A stretch of 64,000 nucleotides of DNA from Verticillium longisporum (Eukaryota > Ascomycota > Sordariomycetes > Glomerellales > Plectosphaerellaceae). Under the pieces are notes generated by a model. The model was not told the DNA's origin. It saw only the letters and a list, made by a program, of their open reading frames with translations, and ran no database searches. Of the stretch, positions 34,508-47,505 are shown piece after piece. Position 1 is the first letter of the stretch, and each line of letters begins with the position of its first letter. The stretch spans positions 2,790,001 through 2,854,000 of the forward strand of contig JAETXT010000006.1 of the NCBI GenBank assembly GCA_019188255.1, given 5' to 3'. Made by a program: the position numbers and the translations under genes.

Positions 34508-35807
34508 TGTTTTGTTTTCTCTGGGGGTGACTGCCTTTGCGTTTATGGTGGTCTTTCTAGCCTGTGCCCTGCGCGCGTGCGTGATGTGACGGGATGGTGT
34601 TGGCTGAGGAAGGTGCGGCGGTGTGTGGGATGCCTCTGGGGAAGGAGGGCGCCCAAGAGCCAGATGTGATCTCGAATGGCGATGCGCCCCGCGAGGCGGC
34701 GATCTGTGACAAAGCTGACGGAATGAGGTGACCGTAACAGTCTTCAAGTTGAGTGGTGTACCTCGTGGGATGTACGAGGTTGTTTTGGCCGTTGCGGGAA
34801 GTTTGCTTTTTTGATGCAGGAGCTCTCAGCTTCTGTAGACTGTTGACCGCCTCAAGCAGGAGGGCGATGTTGCAGCGACAATGTACACAATCTAAGTGCT
34901 GTAGACGAGTCAATGGACGAGCTTTCTTTTCATGAAGACGACTTGGTTGCTCCAGCCTGCACAATTAATTTCGACAATGAGTTTGTAGACGCATCGTCGA
35001 GGACAAAGGTGTTGTGCAGCGGCACTCTCAAGTGACAAGTGAGCACGGTGATTGCGGGGTAACAGACGGGCTTTGTGATACGTCAATTCGTGCACAAACC
35101 GCCTCAGGTCACCGACATGACCTGATAGTCACTTTTCGGAACCCCTGATGCAAACGACTGATGTCCAACGACAGACAGCATTCTCGCAGATTTGACATCA
35201 TCATATCATGGCACATGACATCAACAAAAATTGTTTATACAAATGTGATTGTTGTATCAGCAATCCTCCCAATGGTATACATGGCACGTCCAACACCCAC
35301 TCCCCCTTCGCTACTATACACAGCGCCTGCTCTCGAAACGAGCCAAAAACATCGAGCTGTTCCTCCGTTGCCGTCCCCTGAGCCCCTTCAGCGCCCGAAG
35401 AATGCACCCGCCGTATACTTGAATCCAGCGCATGCCTCGCTACAAAAGGAAAAACAAAGAACAACAAAAATCAAATGCAGCAGCATCTCTATCATGCGCC
35501 AGACTCTTGTCCTGCGCCGGCGGATATCTCACCATCGCTTTTTCTTCCCTTTCCAGAACTTCTTTTGAAAGTTTCCAGATCGTACTATCCACCCCACAGA
35601 AGGGACAATGGCAGCAAGAGCCGTGCAAGCTGCCTCGTCGTCGTGAATGTTAACGCTGCCTGCGCAATTCCTCTGGCGGCGGCGTTGTAGCAATGCTGAT
35701 GCTCGGAAATAGTACTGCCCACGTAGTTCTGAGCCTAGGTGGCCCTGGGCCTGGCTCGCCCTTGTTCGCGAAAATGATATTGTGTAGGCGCACAGTCGCC
35801 GTCTATG
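34508..35807. other. intergenic 1.3 kb
   Basis: No gene is seen. It holds the promoter of the leftward small gene and the 3' flank of the WD40 gene. AT-rich tracts occur around 35200-35300. Confidence 0.55.
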
Positions 35808-38350
35808 TTACCTTCGAAAGTTAATTACGGCAAGCTGTCCGAATGTTGTTAGTGATCTGACTCTCGATCTACAGACGACAAGCTTTTTTGCACTCACCCT
35901 ACTGTTGGCTCCGTATGCGAGGCGTCGGCCATCACAGTCCCAGCCAAGGCAGTGCTCATCCTCATCCTCCGACTCGGAAGTCGTTTTCGGGCTGAGCCAG
36001 CCGAGATGAGGTGTCCGGCTCCAGCTGGCTCGAGGGATCGCCGTGTCGCCAACCTTCCAGATCAAGATCCTGCCGGCGGCTGCGCCCGCAATGAATGCGC
36101 CGTCGGGCGTGAAGGCTAGTCTGACTATGGGCGAGTCCATCGTAAGGAAGCACTTGGCCTTTTGATCTGGTTTCCTTGCATTCCAAATGAGGATCGCACA
36201 GTCATCTCCGCCAGAGGCAATCAGTCGTTCATCATCGGGTACATGCGCGTCCTTGGGAACTGGCTGCCACTGCAACGCCGTGATGGCGCCCGAGTGCGCA
36301 GAGATGGCATGCCGCTCGCCAGCCTCGTTCCAAAGCTACTGCCTGTCAGGACGGAAAGGACGTCACACGTGCATGGGGGAGGCTGCAAACTTACATCGAG
36401 CACGCCACTGGCGCTTGCCGTAGCGGCGAGGTTGGACCTTGCGTCAAATTGCACTTGAGAAAAGTTATCGTCCGGTTGCGTCTCAATCTTCTTGTCCACG
36501 ACAATAGCCGAATCGGTGCAGCGGAGCGAGACCAAGACTTGGCCTCCACATAACAGAAGTGTCGCCTCACTGGTCCAAGCAGCGTCGAGCGGCCAGTTGT
36601 CAATGTCATGATCGGGCAAAAAGTACGTCAGGGTAGTCGAGGTCAGTGGTAGGAAAACGGAGATGAGCGCGCCGCCATTCTCAGGGGCGATGCCCAGTAG
36701 GGCCGTGTCGGTAGGGTTCCATCGAAGCTTGATGACAGGTGATTCGGTCACATCAAACTTGCCGAGCTGCGAGCCATCGGTTCCCCGCACCTGCACCGAC
36801 GTCTTGCCTTCATTATCAATCGCCACAGCAATGGCCGATCCGACAGAGTTCCAGGCGATTTGGCTGACTGTTGCGCTGCGCGGCGTTGCATCGTCGACGA
36901 GGCTGAGGAAGGGGCGGTTGACGCCGTTCACGTGAGGGGAGGCGTGGGCGGCAAGGTGAGATTCGGTAGAGGTGGGGGCACGCGAGCCCGTCCAATCGCG
37001 GGCTCGCGCTTCGGTCCCAGCAGCCGCCAAGACTGATGGGTCATTGGGGCACCACCCGCAGCTTAACAGGACGGGTGCATTTTCTCCAGCCGCAGCACTA
37101 GCCCGCATGGGTGACGATGAGGGCGATGCTGAGATGGTGCAATTGGTAAGGTCGTCTGGCATTAGTCGCAAAAAGGTCATTCTGGGTGCAAGTTCTTCGA
37201 CCATGCTGACCTGTGTGCCCTGATCGGGACCGTCGGTGTGGGGGATTGGTGAGTGTGTCTGTTCGCCTTCAAGGGGCGAGGGATAAGCGTGGTTGTTGTT
37301 GTGGTCGGCCGGGGTTGGTTGATGGTTGTGGCTGTCTAGCTCCATGGGGTCTGTGGCTGCATCCACTCCGTTCTCGTACCCATTACTGACGAGTCGTGGG
37401 CGCTTTGCCGGCGAACCGTTCATTTGATGCTGGTGATGCGTGCGATTATCGAGTTGGCGTTTTCGCGAGTTCTCGACCTCTTCCATCTCTGCGTCGCCAT
37501 CCGCATCGCCATCCGCATCTGCATCGCCATCGGCATCCACGTCGGCATCGCCATCTGCGTCAGCATCGGCATCGCCGTCAGCATCCTCTTCGTCGTCCTC
37601 GACCTTTTGTGGCGGTGGAGGCTGAACATTCAGCGGGCCAAAAATGCCCATCTGTAGGGCGTCGATAGGCGCGACGGGTGCGATGGGAGATGTCTGTGGC
37701 GAGGGTTAGTCGGCCCCCCCATGATAGTGAGTGATGAATTGAGTCGGCGCCGTGGATGAGGCCTGTGGTTGAAGACGACGTGTGGTGCCGAGGATGAGGG
37801 TTCATTCACGGTTGTGATGTGTGATTGTGGGGCGCGCCTGGATTGGATTGGGGGGTGTGTGGACTCACCGATTTGCGAACATGCTCACGCTCGAGGGCGT
37901 GGTAGCAAAGGCCCTTGTTGACGACGGAGACAAGGGCATGACTCTTGATGTGGCGCGCAAAGTCGAAGTGACGATGAGGTTCAGCGTGCCACTCTTTCTG
38001 AAACTTGGCTGCCGTCTCTCGATAATCTGCGAGGCAAGCGTCAGTCCACGAGGAGCGGGAGGCGGGAGAGGCATCAACGTACTGCCTTCGAGCAGGTATC
38101 TGTTACGCGCAAAGAACACACACACTGGTCAGCATTCGCGGTCTCCAAAGTCGACCCGTCTTTCCCTCTCCGCCGTGTTGCGCGAGGGGACTGGCGAGTC
38201 TAGCAGGCGGCGTCGCGGTGTGATGGAGCGTGGGTGAGGTGAGACGCAAAACTGGATGAGGCGGAGGCAGAGAAGAGAAGAGTGGTGGCCGCGGGCTTAC
38301 CTCCAGACCAAGTAGTTCACTCTATCGGAGTCGAGGTATTCCTTCATCAT
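35808..38350 (-). CDS. LisH/WD40 protein, TBL1/Sif2-like corepressor subunit
   Basis: Six exons: 38350-38301, 38099-38083 (17 nt), 38026-37869, 37693-36395, 36335-35898 and 35834-35808; 662 residues, all junctions in frame. The N-terminal LisH is MMKEYLDSDRVNYLVWRYLL followed by EGNYRETAAKFQKEW, then HFDFARHIKSHALVSVVNKG and CYHALEREHVRKS, the TBL1/Sif2 N-terminal dimerisation region. An Asp/Ala/Gly repeat (DADGDADADADGDADVDADG) and a nuclear-type basic patch (GSPAKRPRLVSNG) follow. The WD40 propeller has SQIAWNSVGSAIAVA, VIKLRWNPTDTALLGI, QVQFDARSNLAATASASGVL, HSGAITALQWQPVPKD, SGGDDCAILIWNARK and GWDCDGRRLAYGAN. Sif2 and TBL1 are histone deacetylase corepressor subunits (Set3C, NCoR/SMRT), so a chromatin role is inferred. 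The final introns (59 and 63 nt) are supported by branch-type CTAAC and by repeat continuity. Confidence 0.93.
37478..37595. repeat. GC/AT-balanced hexamer repeat coding Asp-Ala/Asp-Gly
   Basis: Repeated GCATCGGCATCGCCATC-like units (plus strand) inside exon 4 of the TBL1-like gene encode an acidic Asp/Ala/Gly run. It is coding but likely length-variable. Confidence 0.85.
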
Positions 38351-41300
38351 GACGGGGCGTGCACCGCGATGCGCGGCGGAATGGATGGATTTGACAATGG
38401 GAGACGCGTGCGAATCGTTTGACGGCGGGCTGGCCGGCTTTAGAGGCGTGCAATCGAGCAGGGCGATGAGTTCAGGTTTTCGAGGGAACGGACGAGGAGA
38501 TTTGAAGATGAGGAACGGGAGGAGGCCAGCAGAAAGAAGCCCAGACGGAGCCGAGTGGACTGGGCCTGTCTGGCGTCTGCCTTCACTGGGTCCAGGAATT
38601 GGCAGTGCAGCACCAGCCGGCGCTAAAGCGACGGACTGGCAGTGGGTGGCAGCAGTGCCAGTGGGTGGCAGCTATGGACAGCGGCGGCAGCAGGCACTGT
38701 CAGCCGCTGGACTGGTGCGTTGCAGCGGAGAATAGGGCCAAGGAAGGGGAAGGGGAAGGGGTGGGGGGTAGGGGGTAGGGGGAGCGAAGAAGCCCCAGGG
38801 CAGGGAAGTGATGTGATGGGAAGGAAGGGGAAGGGAGAGGGGAATGAGACCCCTGCCTTTTCGAGGCCACGGTATCTAGCAGTACCTAAGGTAAGGTACC
38901 TAGGCACCTCTCTCACCTCTCGTCTCTTGCCTGTACCCATGTAGCCACGATCTCTGTCACGTAGGTACCGTGACACGGTACCTGACGTCTTCGCATGGCA
39001 GCACTGGGCTGCCTCTATGCCGTGTCCTGTTTTCCCAACTTGGGAGACACTGATATGCTCTGAAACAGATCCATCTTCGTCAGTGCATGTGGACAATCCC
39101 ATCCATCCCGCCCTTCCCACCAGATCCCCGTCCAAAGAAGTTCATCAAAGGGGAAGGGGGGGTGGGAGTGATCACCAAAATTTATTGTCAGTGGATCTCA
39201 TTGCATTCGAGACATGGCAAGGTAGCGGTACCTCAGGGCCCAGCTCCTATGGACCTGAACTGACTGATTACCTAACCTTCGCCCACACCCCAAATCCCAC
39301 CAGTCGAACTTTTTGCTGCGCTGGACCGACCGTTCTGCGCCCCCGGTCTCGCTTCAACATGCATTGCATGCGATAGCCTGCAAAATCTGAGAGGGGGGGG
39401 ACAGATGGAAATGGAAACGGGGAGTGGCTGCCTCCATCCTTATTCCTTGTCCTGTTGATCAGCGACACCGGACGACTTGTCGCGGCCTCGACACCTCGAA
39501 CTGTCAATGCAACACAGATCTAGATCGTTCGCTGAACTGTGACGGCGACGCGCTGTGCTCTTGCTCTGCTTGTAAGGAGATTCTGCGCTGCTCTTCTGTT
39601 TCGTGGAGAAGGGCTGGTGAAGGCACGTCGTTGGCATTCATGGCATTGCGAGCTAATGCCGAAGGAGGGTGCTGCAGGTCAACGCTCGACATGGACACCA
39701 TCTCACCCACCTTACCCATCGTAACAAGGCGATGTACCTGAGTCACCTCAGCTCAGCAGCAGCACGTTGAGAGGCGGACTCGACGACCACCACAGTCCAT
39801 GCGGGAGCACTAAATCCGCAAGACCTTCTAGTGCCACGCAAATGGAGGAGGAGGGCCTCATGATCCGCAAAAAGTCTGCAACCTGTCTGTCTTTCGGCAC
39901 CCGTCAGTTGTGTGGGTGCGCCCTCCTCAAGAAGGCGGACAGAAGGGCAAGCAGACGAGTCAAGATGCATCGTACGTGGCACTGGGCTGAAGGGGGGGAG
40001 AGTTTGTACGCCAGCGGCCGGCGCGGGAACCGGTGGTTGCCTCGCTACCTCAAAAGGAGGGATTGCATTGCTCTGCTTGTCCCCACAGGCAAGGATGTGC
40101 CATGGTTGACAAGACATTCGAGGCTTCGATCTTGACCAGAGCCGGGGCTTTCTTCAGAGCCCCCCTGTACCACCCCTGTTCGGCCCCCCAATCGCCTCTC
40201 CGTGGCCCGTGACGGCGTGACCTGCAACCACTGATGAACGGGCACGTTCGTTCCCCGTTTGTAGCCAAGCAGGACGGGCAGTACTTTTCCATTTCCACAC
40301 CTGCCGGCCGACCTTGCGGGATGGAACGATGCAAAACGCCTCGACCGAAGTGCCACTGGCGTCGATCATGGCTGGCCTGGCTGCCTGGCCCTGCAATTCG
40401 CGAAGAAATAGTCACCACACTCTCCTCACGACTGATGCCACCTATCTTCCAGGCCGAGAATGACGCGGTCGATCGTAGATCTACGGGCTGCTTTCCTCAA
40501 AGACATGGTCGAAGGGTTCGATGAACAGGGCAGAACGAGGACGTTTTACCGCCAACCAGCTCGACTCGTCACCAGGGACGGCGAGTGGATCACTGTTGGC
40601 AGGCCTTGGCTAGTTCTTCCAAGGGAAAGGGGGTGGTGGGGGGAGGGCTCTCTTTTGAGCTGGATGCTAGGCGGTTTAGAGGTTCGACCGAAAAGAAAAG
40701 CAATTGGGCGCCGGGCGCCCTGCAGGGATAGAGCCACGAGATCTACCCGTTTCGTGTTTACCACTCAGTCCCCCAAACCCGAGCGACAGATGAAGGGACC
40801 CGTTCTCCACCTCCGCATGACCACGCAGGTGTCTGTCGAATGGCAAGGTGCGGCCCAAACCAACATGACGGAGAGGTTGGCTGTCTTGAGGTGCTTGTCG
40901 TTGGCATTGGTTCCAGTAACAAGTCTTGTGGTCAAGATGATTTTCGACAAGTCGTCGTCACGCGTAAGTTTGTTGAGATTTTGAATGCAATCCAAAACGG
41001 CATGCTTTGGCTGATTGCCTGCGCAGGATGACAGGGGTCATAGGGTTAGCAATGCCACCAGGATGCCTCCCTAGGCAGGCAAGGTAGGCAGGTAGATGGG
41101 CAAGGCGCGGGCGGGCGTAGCCGTAAAAGCATCGGAGGGTTGGGGAGGCTCCAGGCCTCGGGTTTTGGGGTGTCCTTGCTCTGTGCGTCAGGTCGGCACT
41201 CGGGAATTCAGATGATCAGGAGTGGCTCATCGGCTGCGCAACAACGAGTTTCCGCAGGTACGTTGTTGGCCTTGGTAACCACGACTCGTGGCGGTGCGCA

Positions 41301-41473
41301 TTTCTGGAGGTTACGTCAGCACAGGGATGCGGAACAACAGGTCTGCCTAGTGGTCCCTTGCCAGAGAGAACACCACGTCGCGCGCAGCTCGTGATATCTG
41401 CCATTGCACCCTTGTGTCGAAGAAGTCGACCGCATCACATTGCCAGCCCCCGAACCACATCCCATTAGTCGCC
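38351..41473. other. intergenic 3.1 kb with TACCTAAGGTA words
   Basis: No gene is supported. The left part is the promoter of the TBL1-like gene. There is a G-rich, GGGGTAG-like stretch at 38748-38790. Palindromic words AGTACCTAAGGTAAGGTACC (38881-38900) and GGTACCGTGACACGGTACC (38963-38981) stand out, with further GGTACC sites near 39228. Confidence 0.55.
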
Positions 41474-42663
41474 ATGCCGCCTCGAATAAATATACCGCCT
41501 GTTACACGCGTGGCTCTTGGAGCCCTGGCGATCCAGTCTTTTCTCAGCGCCGCGATCCGGTATCGCCAGTGGACTGCCAATTCGGAAATTGTCATCCCCT
41601 ACCTCACGCTGATTCCCCAGCTTTCCTTGATCTACCCGTGGACGTTCGTGTCCACGACGCTCGTCGAGAGCAACGTCTTTACATTCTCCGCCGCTGGCGC
41701 CACCCTGTACTATGGTGGAAGGTATCTTGAGCGAGCGTGGTCGTCGGCGGAACTGGCCAAGTTTCTCCTGGTCTCGTCGCTGGTGCCCAATGTCCTGACC
41801 TTCCTGGTCTCTATGGTTTTCTTCACTCTGACTCGCAACGAGAGATGGACGTACGTCGCGACCCCCATCCTCACATCATGTCTGATTCGCAAGCTGACGT
41901 TGTCTACTTCCAGCCTCATGACGATCGCCGGCACCATCCCCGTGCAGATCGCCTTCCTCGTCGCCTTCAGCCAGCTCGTACCAGCGCACACCGTGACCCT
42001 CTTCCGCGGCATCCTGTCTCTGCGCGTCCCGCGCTTTCCCTCATCTACATCGGAATCATCACCCTTCTCTCCATGACGCTAATGTCCGTCGCATCCTTCC
42101 TCCTCGCCATCTTCGGCTTCCTCGTCAGCTGGACATATCTCCGATTCTACAAGACCGTGTTCCCCGACCTCGACGCATCCCAGTCTGCAGGCCTCCGCGG
42201 CGACGCCAGCGAGACGTTCGCCTTTTCCGAGTTCTTCCCCGGCCCCGCGAAGCCCTTTGTGGCCGCCGCCGCGAACCAGATCTTCGAGGTCCTCGTCGCC
42301 ATGCGCGTCTGCACTCCCTTCTCCCAAGACAGCGTCTCCGCCGCTCGTGGCGGAGGCAGCGGCAGCTTCATTCAACGCGGCGGACCCGGTGGCGCTCGTG
42401 CAGAGGCTGAGAGGAGGCGCGCCCTGGCCCTCAAGACGCTCGACCAGCGTCTGCACGCCGCGACCGCCGGCCGTGGCGCCCATCAGCCCTCCTCTTCCTC
42501 CAATGCGGCGGCGGCAGCGCCTCCTGCCCAGCCGACGGGCCCCACAGTGCAAAGCCAGCCACAGCCTAACACGCAGACGGCCATGACGTCGCAGCCTGCG
42601 GCGATGCTGGGTGAGACGAACTATACCCCTGACCAGGAGGCGGATCACAAGAATGGGCCGTAG
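41474..42663 (+). CDS. TMEM115-like (DUF1751) Golgi membrane protein, one frameshift
   Basis: Exons 41474-41850 and 41914-42663 (63-nt intron) encode 375 residues when one base is restored. The family (Pfam DUF1751, human TMEM115) is a rhomboid-related multi-pass protein of the Golgi involved in retrograde traffic. Seen: start MPPRINIPPVTRVALGALAI; YPWTFVSTTLVESNVFTF; LYYGGRYLERAWSSAELAKF; IAGTIPVQIAFLVAFSQLVP; AHTVTLFRGILSLRVPRFP; a strong membrane segment SVASFLLAIFGFLVSWTYLR; FYKTVFPDL; SETFAFSEFFPGPAKPF; then a long Ala/Pro/Gln-rich cytosolic tail. The frame breaks at the three C of 42038-42040, where four would give RVPRFPLIYIGI. About six membrane helices are present. The intron sits at ERW-T|LMTIAG and keeps frame. 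Confidence 0.92.
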
Positions 42664-45231
42664 GGCACGTACTTGGACCGGCATTTTTAGAGAATTGGTT
42701 TTATCACTTGCGGGAAGTCGTTGATGGAAAGATGAATCGCCCTTTCCCTTCCTCCTCTATCTCTTCTTAGAGGGAGAGTTGGCTTTCAGCATTGCTTTTG
42801 CACTGGCGCACAAGGACGATACCTGTATGCAATGGGTGGATGAACGGCACGGGCAGAAGACGCGTCGCAGCTGCGGCTTGACGCGTGTTGTAGGATTTTA
42901 GCGGTTGTTGAATGACAAGGAGTGCCAGCGTTGACCGAGTCGCCCTAATCCCATTGGACCAGCAGTGACATCACACTGTACGTCCTCCTGTTGACCCCCG
43001 ACCGATGCTCCAAGACCGCCTATCTGGATGTGTGCGTGCTCCTCATGGTGAATTAAAAGACCCAATGAAGCAGAGCTGCAACGGTCCACACTACAGGTCT
43101 GCCTCCTTTCGCCCACCACTGGCCATCAAATGCGAGACGGAAGCAGACAATGCTGTGAAGCCGAGGACCTCGCCGAAAAAGTGGTCTCCAACATGCCTTG
43201 TGGGAAAAGGAGAACACCATCCAGTGATCTCTTTGGAATGTGGTCGAGACATTGTATTGGGCGCGCTTTGTCTTAGGACCACGAGTCATCTAGCCACAGA
43301 ATGACGACCAAGGTTTATTTAACAACGACTTCGTCATCCCTTGGCTCAGATGAGAACGTGGGAAAGAAAAGCGCCGAACCACTCAAGGTCAACGGTGAAC
43401 ACTTTTTTTTTTCTTTTCAAAATTCCCCAAGTCCAGATGGTGGAACAGCAGGCAGGCGAAGTGGCCTCCCTATTTGGCATCATGCAATGCTGCTGTTTTC
43501 TTCTGAAAGCAGCCAGCGGCGTGCGGCAGCTGTGGCAGGCGGCAGCCAATGACGCCGACGGCTGCTGGGGCGAAACGTGACGTTCGACGGCAGAGCGCCG
43601 CCCTTGCGCGGACCGGCTTGGCACGTCGAGGTCGAGGCTGGGCCCTAAAAGGGCACACCTGGGGGAGAGGGCCCTGGGCTCGGGCCTCCCCCTCCTTGGC
43701 CTACCTCAGGCTCGGTAGGCAGGGGGCGTGTCATTGTAGGGGGTGGCCTTCCATTTGTTTTCTGCGGGACGATCTCATTCGGACGCAAGTGATGGGCCCG
43801 AGGTGTGGGCGGACGTGGCGCCAGGCTTATTGTAGCTTGCGTGCCTGTTGGAAACAGAAGGCAGACAGCGAGACCGGTGGATTAGGCGGGCCACCTGGTA
43901 GGCGTGATTTGACTCAGACGAGCGAGGGCGGATGGATGAGGAAGACGTCTGTCTCACTGGGTGGCTGCTTTTCCCTGGCCTTGCTTGGATGACGAGAGCC
44001 CTGCGTGCGTGTGTGATGAATGCTGGTGCATCCCGCTGCTGTCGCATTCCACAACATGAGGTGATGTACTGTAAAGGTGCGCTTGGTGCGGGACGCTACA
44101 CCGTGCCGGGTGCGCTGCGTTCTGGGACAGCCTGCTCAGCCAGCAGACGATGTGGACGGTTGAGAGCAGATGGACGGAACCAAGCGCTCGTCTGCCGGGT
44201 GCATACTTCATACCGACGCGTGGAACCGTCACCTTGTTCATCTTCGTCGAGTGCCAAACCGAAAGACAGCTGAACTTAGGCACCTTGAGAAGTCTCTCGT
44301 GAAGCATCGCTCACTGATGCCCAGCCATCCGTCTGGCTCGGCTGGGGCTCATCGATCTGCGCGCCTGGTTGCGGGCGGTTAGGGAGGGCCGATCTCCTGG
44401 GTCTGTTTCCCCCGTTCCCTCTCCCCCTCTCCCCCCAGCCTACTACACCTTCACATTCCCGGTTGACCTTAGGCCCCAGCTTGAGCTTGTCCACCCCCCA
44501 TCCCGCGAGAAAACGAGATCGGTCATCGGTGCGACAGTGCCTCAGAGAGGCTCTTTGCACGTGAGCTGCAGAAGCTGTTCAATCAGGGCCACCCTGCATT
44601 CCTCTCCTGGTTCTGCTTGCTGTGTGTTTCATAGCCTCGATTTCAGTGGTGATGCCTTCGTGCATACAATCGCTACAAAAACCTGGCGTCGTTTTCGTCT
44701 CGCCTTTCGATGTTCACTCCGACGGCCAGCACGTGCCTCGTCTCGACTGAATTGTGAGGCAGAAGGGACATTGTTCAGACGACAAGACAAAACAGTACGT
44801 ACTGTGTGGTGTGGTAGGTTCTGCGGTAGCCAAGGAGGTGGCCGCATCTCAACTGGGCAGAGTGTAGGTTAGGAGACCTCGAAAGGATATGGCGCCGTCT
44901 GGCGCCGGCGACTGACCTTTGTTGGACACATCATGGTTCATCCTGACGACGGATTGACTGGCTCAGGCGCTATCAGACTGGATCCCGGATCAGTTCATCA
45001 GGGGAGACCCAGCTCGGTTTCGAGCCAGCCAGACCCTTTGCCTCTCGACGAACGGCTGCCCCAAGGTGTCAGGCTTGTCATCTGCCCTGTCCCAAGAACC
45101 AACACTACATTGGTCCAAGCCCGTCCGTTGGAGCACCTACAGTACGCCGACCGGTACCTGCCTCGCGTAGTCAGCCGGCGTCTGAATACTGTACCTCGAT
45201 CAAGTACCTTTAGCGGGCGGGCGGGCCCTTG

Positions 45232-45244
45232 CCCCCCCCCCCCC
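45232..45244. repeat. poly(C) run, 13 bases
   Basis: Thirteen consecutive C in non-coding DNA; the length may be unreliable. Confidence 0.9.
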
Positions 45245-45830
45245 ACAGCTACTCTCTTCTTGCTCCTGCTGCTGCTGGACTTCTCCTGCTGGGGCGTGTG
45301 GGCTGCTGCTGGTGGTCCCGTACCATCTCGACCTGCAGCGCTGTCTTGCCTGCGAGCATTCAAGGGCACTGTCACTGCACCTGCACCTGCTTCCACTGCT
45401 GCCACCTTGCTCTTGTTGCTTGCTTCGTTAGCTAGCCGTCCAACAAATCTCCACACCACCATCACGCACGCATGTCCACACGCACCCGCGTTGCCCACCA
45501 CACCCTCTCACCCGGATCCTTCCTCCCCTCTCTCTCCTCCTTCCCTTGCGCACAAAGCTCACACATACACAGGTGCAGCTGCCATGCCACGCAGCCCCCA
45601 GCCTGCCTGACCAGGCCAAGCTCGCACGTCACCCCCTTCTTCCGTCTCGACAGGCGACATGACGCCAAGAGACGATATGCGCAGAGTAACCTCGTCTCAC
45701 CGGCGCGCGCCAGCGAATGAACACGGCGCCACCGAGATAGAACCCATCGTCGCACACCACGCCCTACCCCCCCTTATACGTGCCACGCCCCTTTGGCTGC
45801 TTCCCCCGCCCTTTTCTGTTTCCCTCTTCC

Positions 45831-45882
45831 CACGCCCCCCCTCAAGGTGCCTCGTCCACGCCCCCCCTCAAGGTGCCTCGTC
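45831..45882. repeat. 26-bp perfect tandem duplication
   Basis: The unit CACGCCCCCCCTCAAGGTGC plus CTCGTC occurs twice in direct succession, followed by a partial third copy (CACGCCCC). Confidence 0.97.
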
Positions 45883-47161
45883 CACGCCCCCATCCACTTT
45901 TGTCTTGCGGCGCTGCGGCGCATGCGGGTTGTATGATGAGCAAACGAGCAAGCAGCACAGGAAAAGAAAAAAAGCATGGAGGGTCGACGCGGGACAGACA
46001 AGAAGCCGGTGGGAGCTGGCCTTGCACGAGGGGGACAAGGCCATTTCTCATGATCGTTCACTCGTTTTGCATTTCGCCTACGTCTCTCGAGGAGTGCACC
46101 TGTTAGAGGAGGAGCGTAATGACTGGCTGGTTCTCCGACAAACCCTCGCCTGCATGTTGCTGGTGGCCTTTTTCCTTTCTTTACGGCACGAAGCGGGTGC
46201 ATCGTCGCTTGTCATCCTATTATTCCCTGTTGCAGGAACGGGATGTGGCGCGAGATGAGCAAGCGGCATCGGCTGCGATGCGGTATCTGTGTCGCCAGGG
46301 AGAGCACGCACGCATAGCAGCACCTATCCCACGAGAGAGGTTGCGGAACATGGTGGCTCTCTGCCTCGTCGGAAGTTCACGATGCATTGGATCAGAGTCA
46401 GTCATGTGCCATGGGCACTAGTGCACCATCACAATTCAATGGTCATTAATTATGGGGGGAGCAAATATCACCGAGATGATCGCTTTGTCTTCAAGGACAA
46501 TTTATCAGGTAATCAAAAGCTGGACGGGGCATTCCTCCCTTCTCTCTAGTGACAGAACTGTTGGGTGACGGGGTGAGGAGGAAGATGTGAGGATCGGACA
46601 CGTGGGTAATTCCCCAAGACCTGCCTAGCGGCGAAACACTCTGCCCTGCCTGCCCTGCCTGCCCTGGTGGCCCTGGTGCCCCGGAATGCTTTTGCTGAAC
46701 GTTAGGTACCTTAGGTAGGGTAATTTAGCAGCAGAATTATGCTCCCCACCCTGCTTGTACGTCAACAGCTTTTGCCGGCTGTAGCTGGTATCGTCCGAGC
46801 CGAGGATGCCTCATTTTTAGGGGTTTCTGCGAGAGGGAAGCGGTGACTGGGTCGAACCCAGACCGGCAAGACGGAGAATCCAGGGCACCCACCTTGTTAC
46901 GAGGTTGTATTTTCCATGTCAGCCCCCCCCACATTGTCGAGGCGGTTTGTACTCGTGCGGCGTCTTGTCGTGGACGGTGAAAACACAAAAGGCGTGATGC
47001 CTGTGGATTTGATCCATAGGGATTGCTTCCACCACGGTTCCAAACTAACGTCCACGCCTGGCGCAAAAGGGTTCATCGACTGCCTGGCATACCCGACGGC
47101 GCATGGAGTGAGTTGCAGGTCAGGTATGGCTTGTGGCGAAAAATCTAGCTTGCGTCTGACT

Positions 47162-47195
47162 GAGCCTGAGCTTGAGCTTGATCTTGAGCTTGACT
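47162..47195. repeat. GAGCTT hexanucleotide repeat
   Basis: Five to six imperfect copies of GAGCTT/GAGCCT/GATCTT in non-coding DNA. Confidence 0.85.
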
Positions 47196-47486
47196 TTGCA
47201 TGCGTCCAATTTTTATCTGACCCGAAAAATGTTCGCGTCGCTTGTTCAGTGGGGGGCCGTTTGCTTTGCGCTGAAGCTTGACAAAAAAAAAACACAAACA
47301 AGCCAAGCGGCGATGAGCAGGACAGATATACTCTCCGCCAGCTGTCGCCATCGTGGGCTGAAAAGCTTCAGGCCCTGCAAAATGAAGGGCATCATGCGGG
47401 CATGGCTGACAGGCCTGGTACTAGGTGACGGGGTCAAAACCAGCGCGCGTTGGGGCGGGTTGGCGGACACTGGCTACCTTACCCTG

Positions 47487-47505
47487 CCCCCCCCCCCCCC
47501 CCCCC
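47487..47505. repeat. poly(C) run, 19 bases
   Basis: Nineteen consecutive C, 0.8 kb upstream of cyc8. The neighbouring 80 bases are also C/G runs. Confidence 0.9.

Noticed and set aside
44933..45610. 225-codon frame upstream of cyc8
   Set aside because: Its middle is coded by the C run and CTG-like repeats, composition is erratic, and nothing resembles a domain.
46845..46865. possible tRNA T-arm (CTGGGTTCGACCCAG on the minus strand)
   Set aside because: The loop is too short, no acceptor or D stem can be drawn, and the A box is absent.
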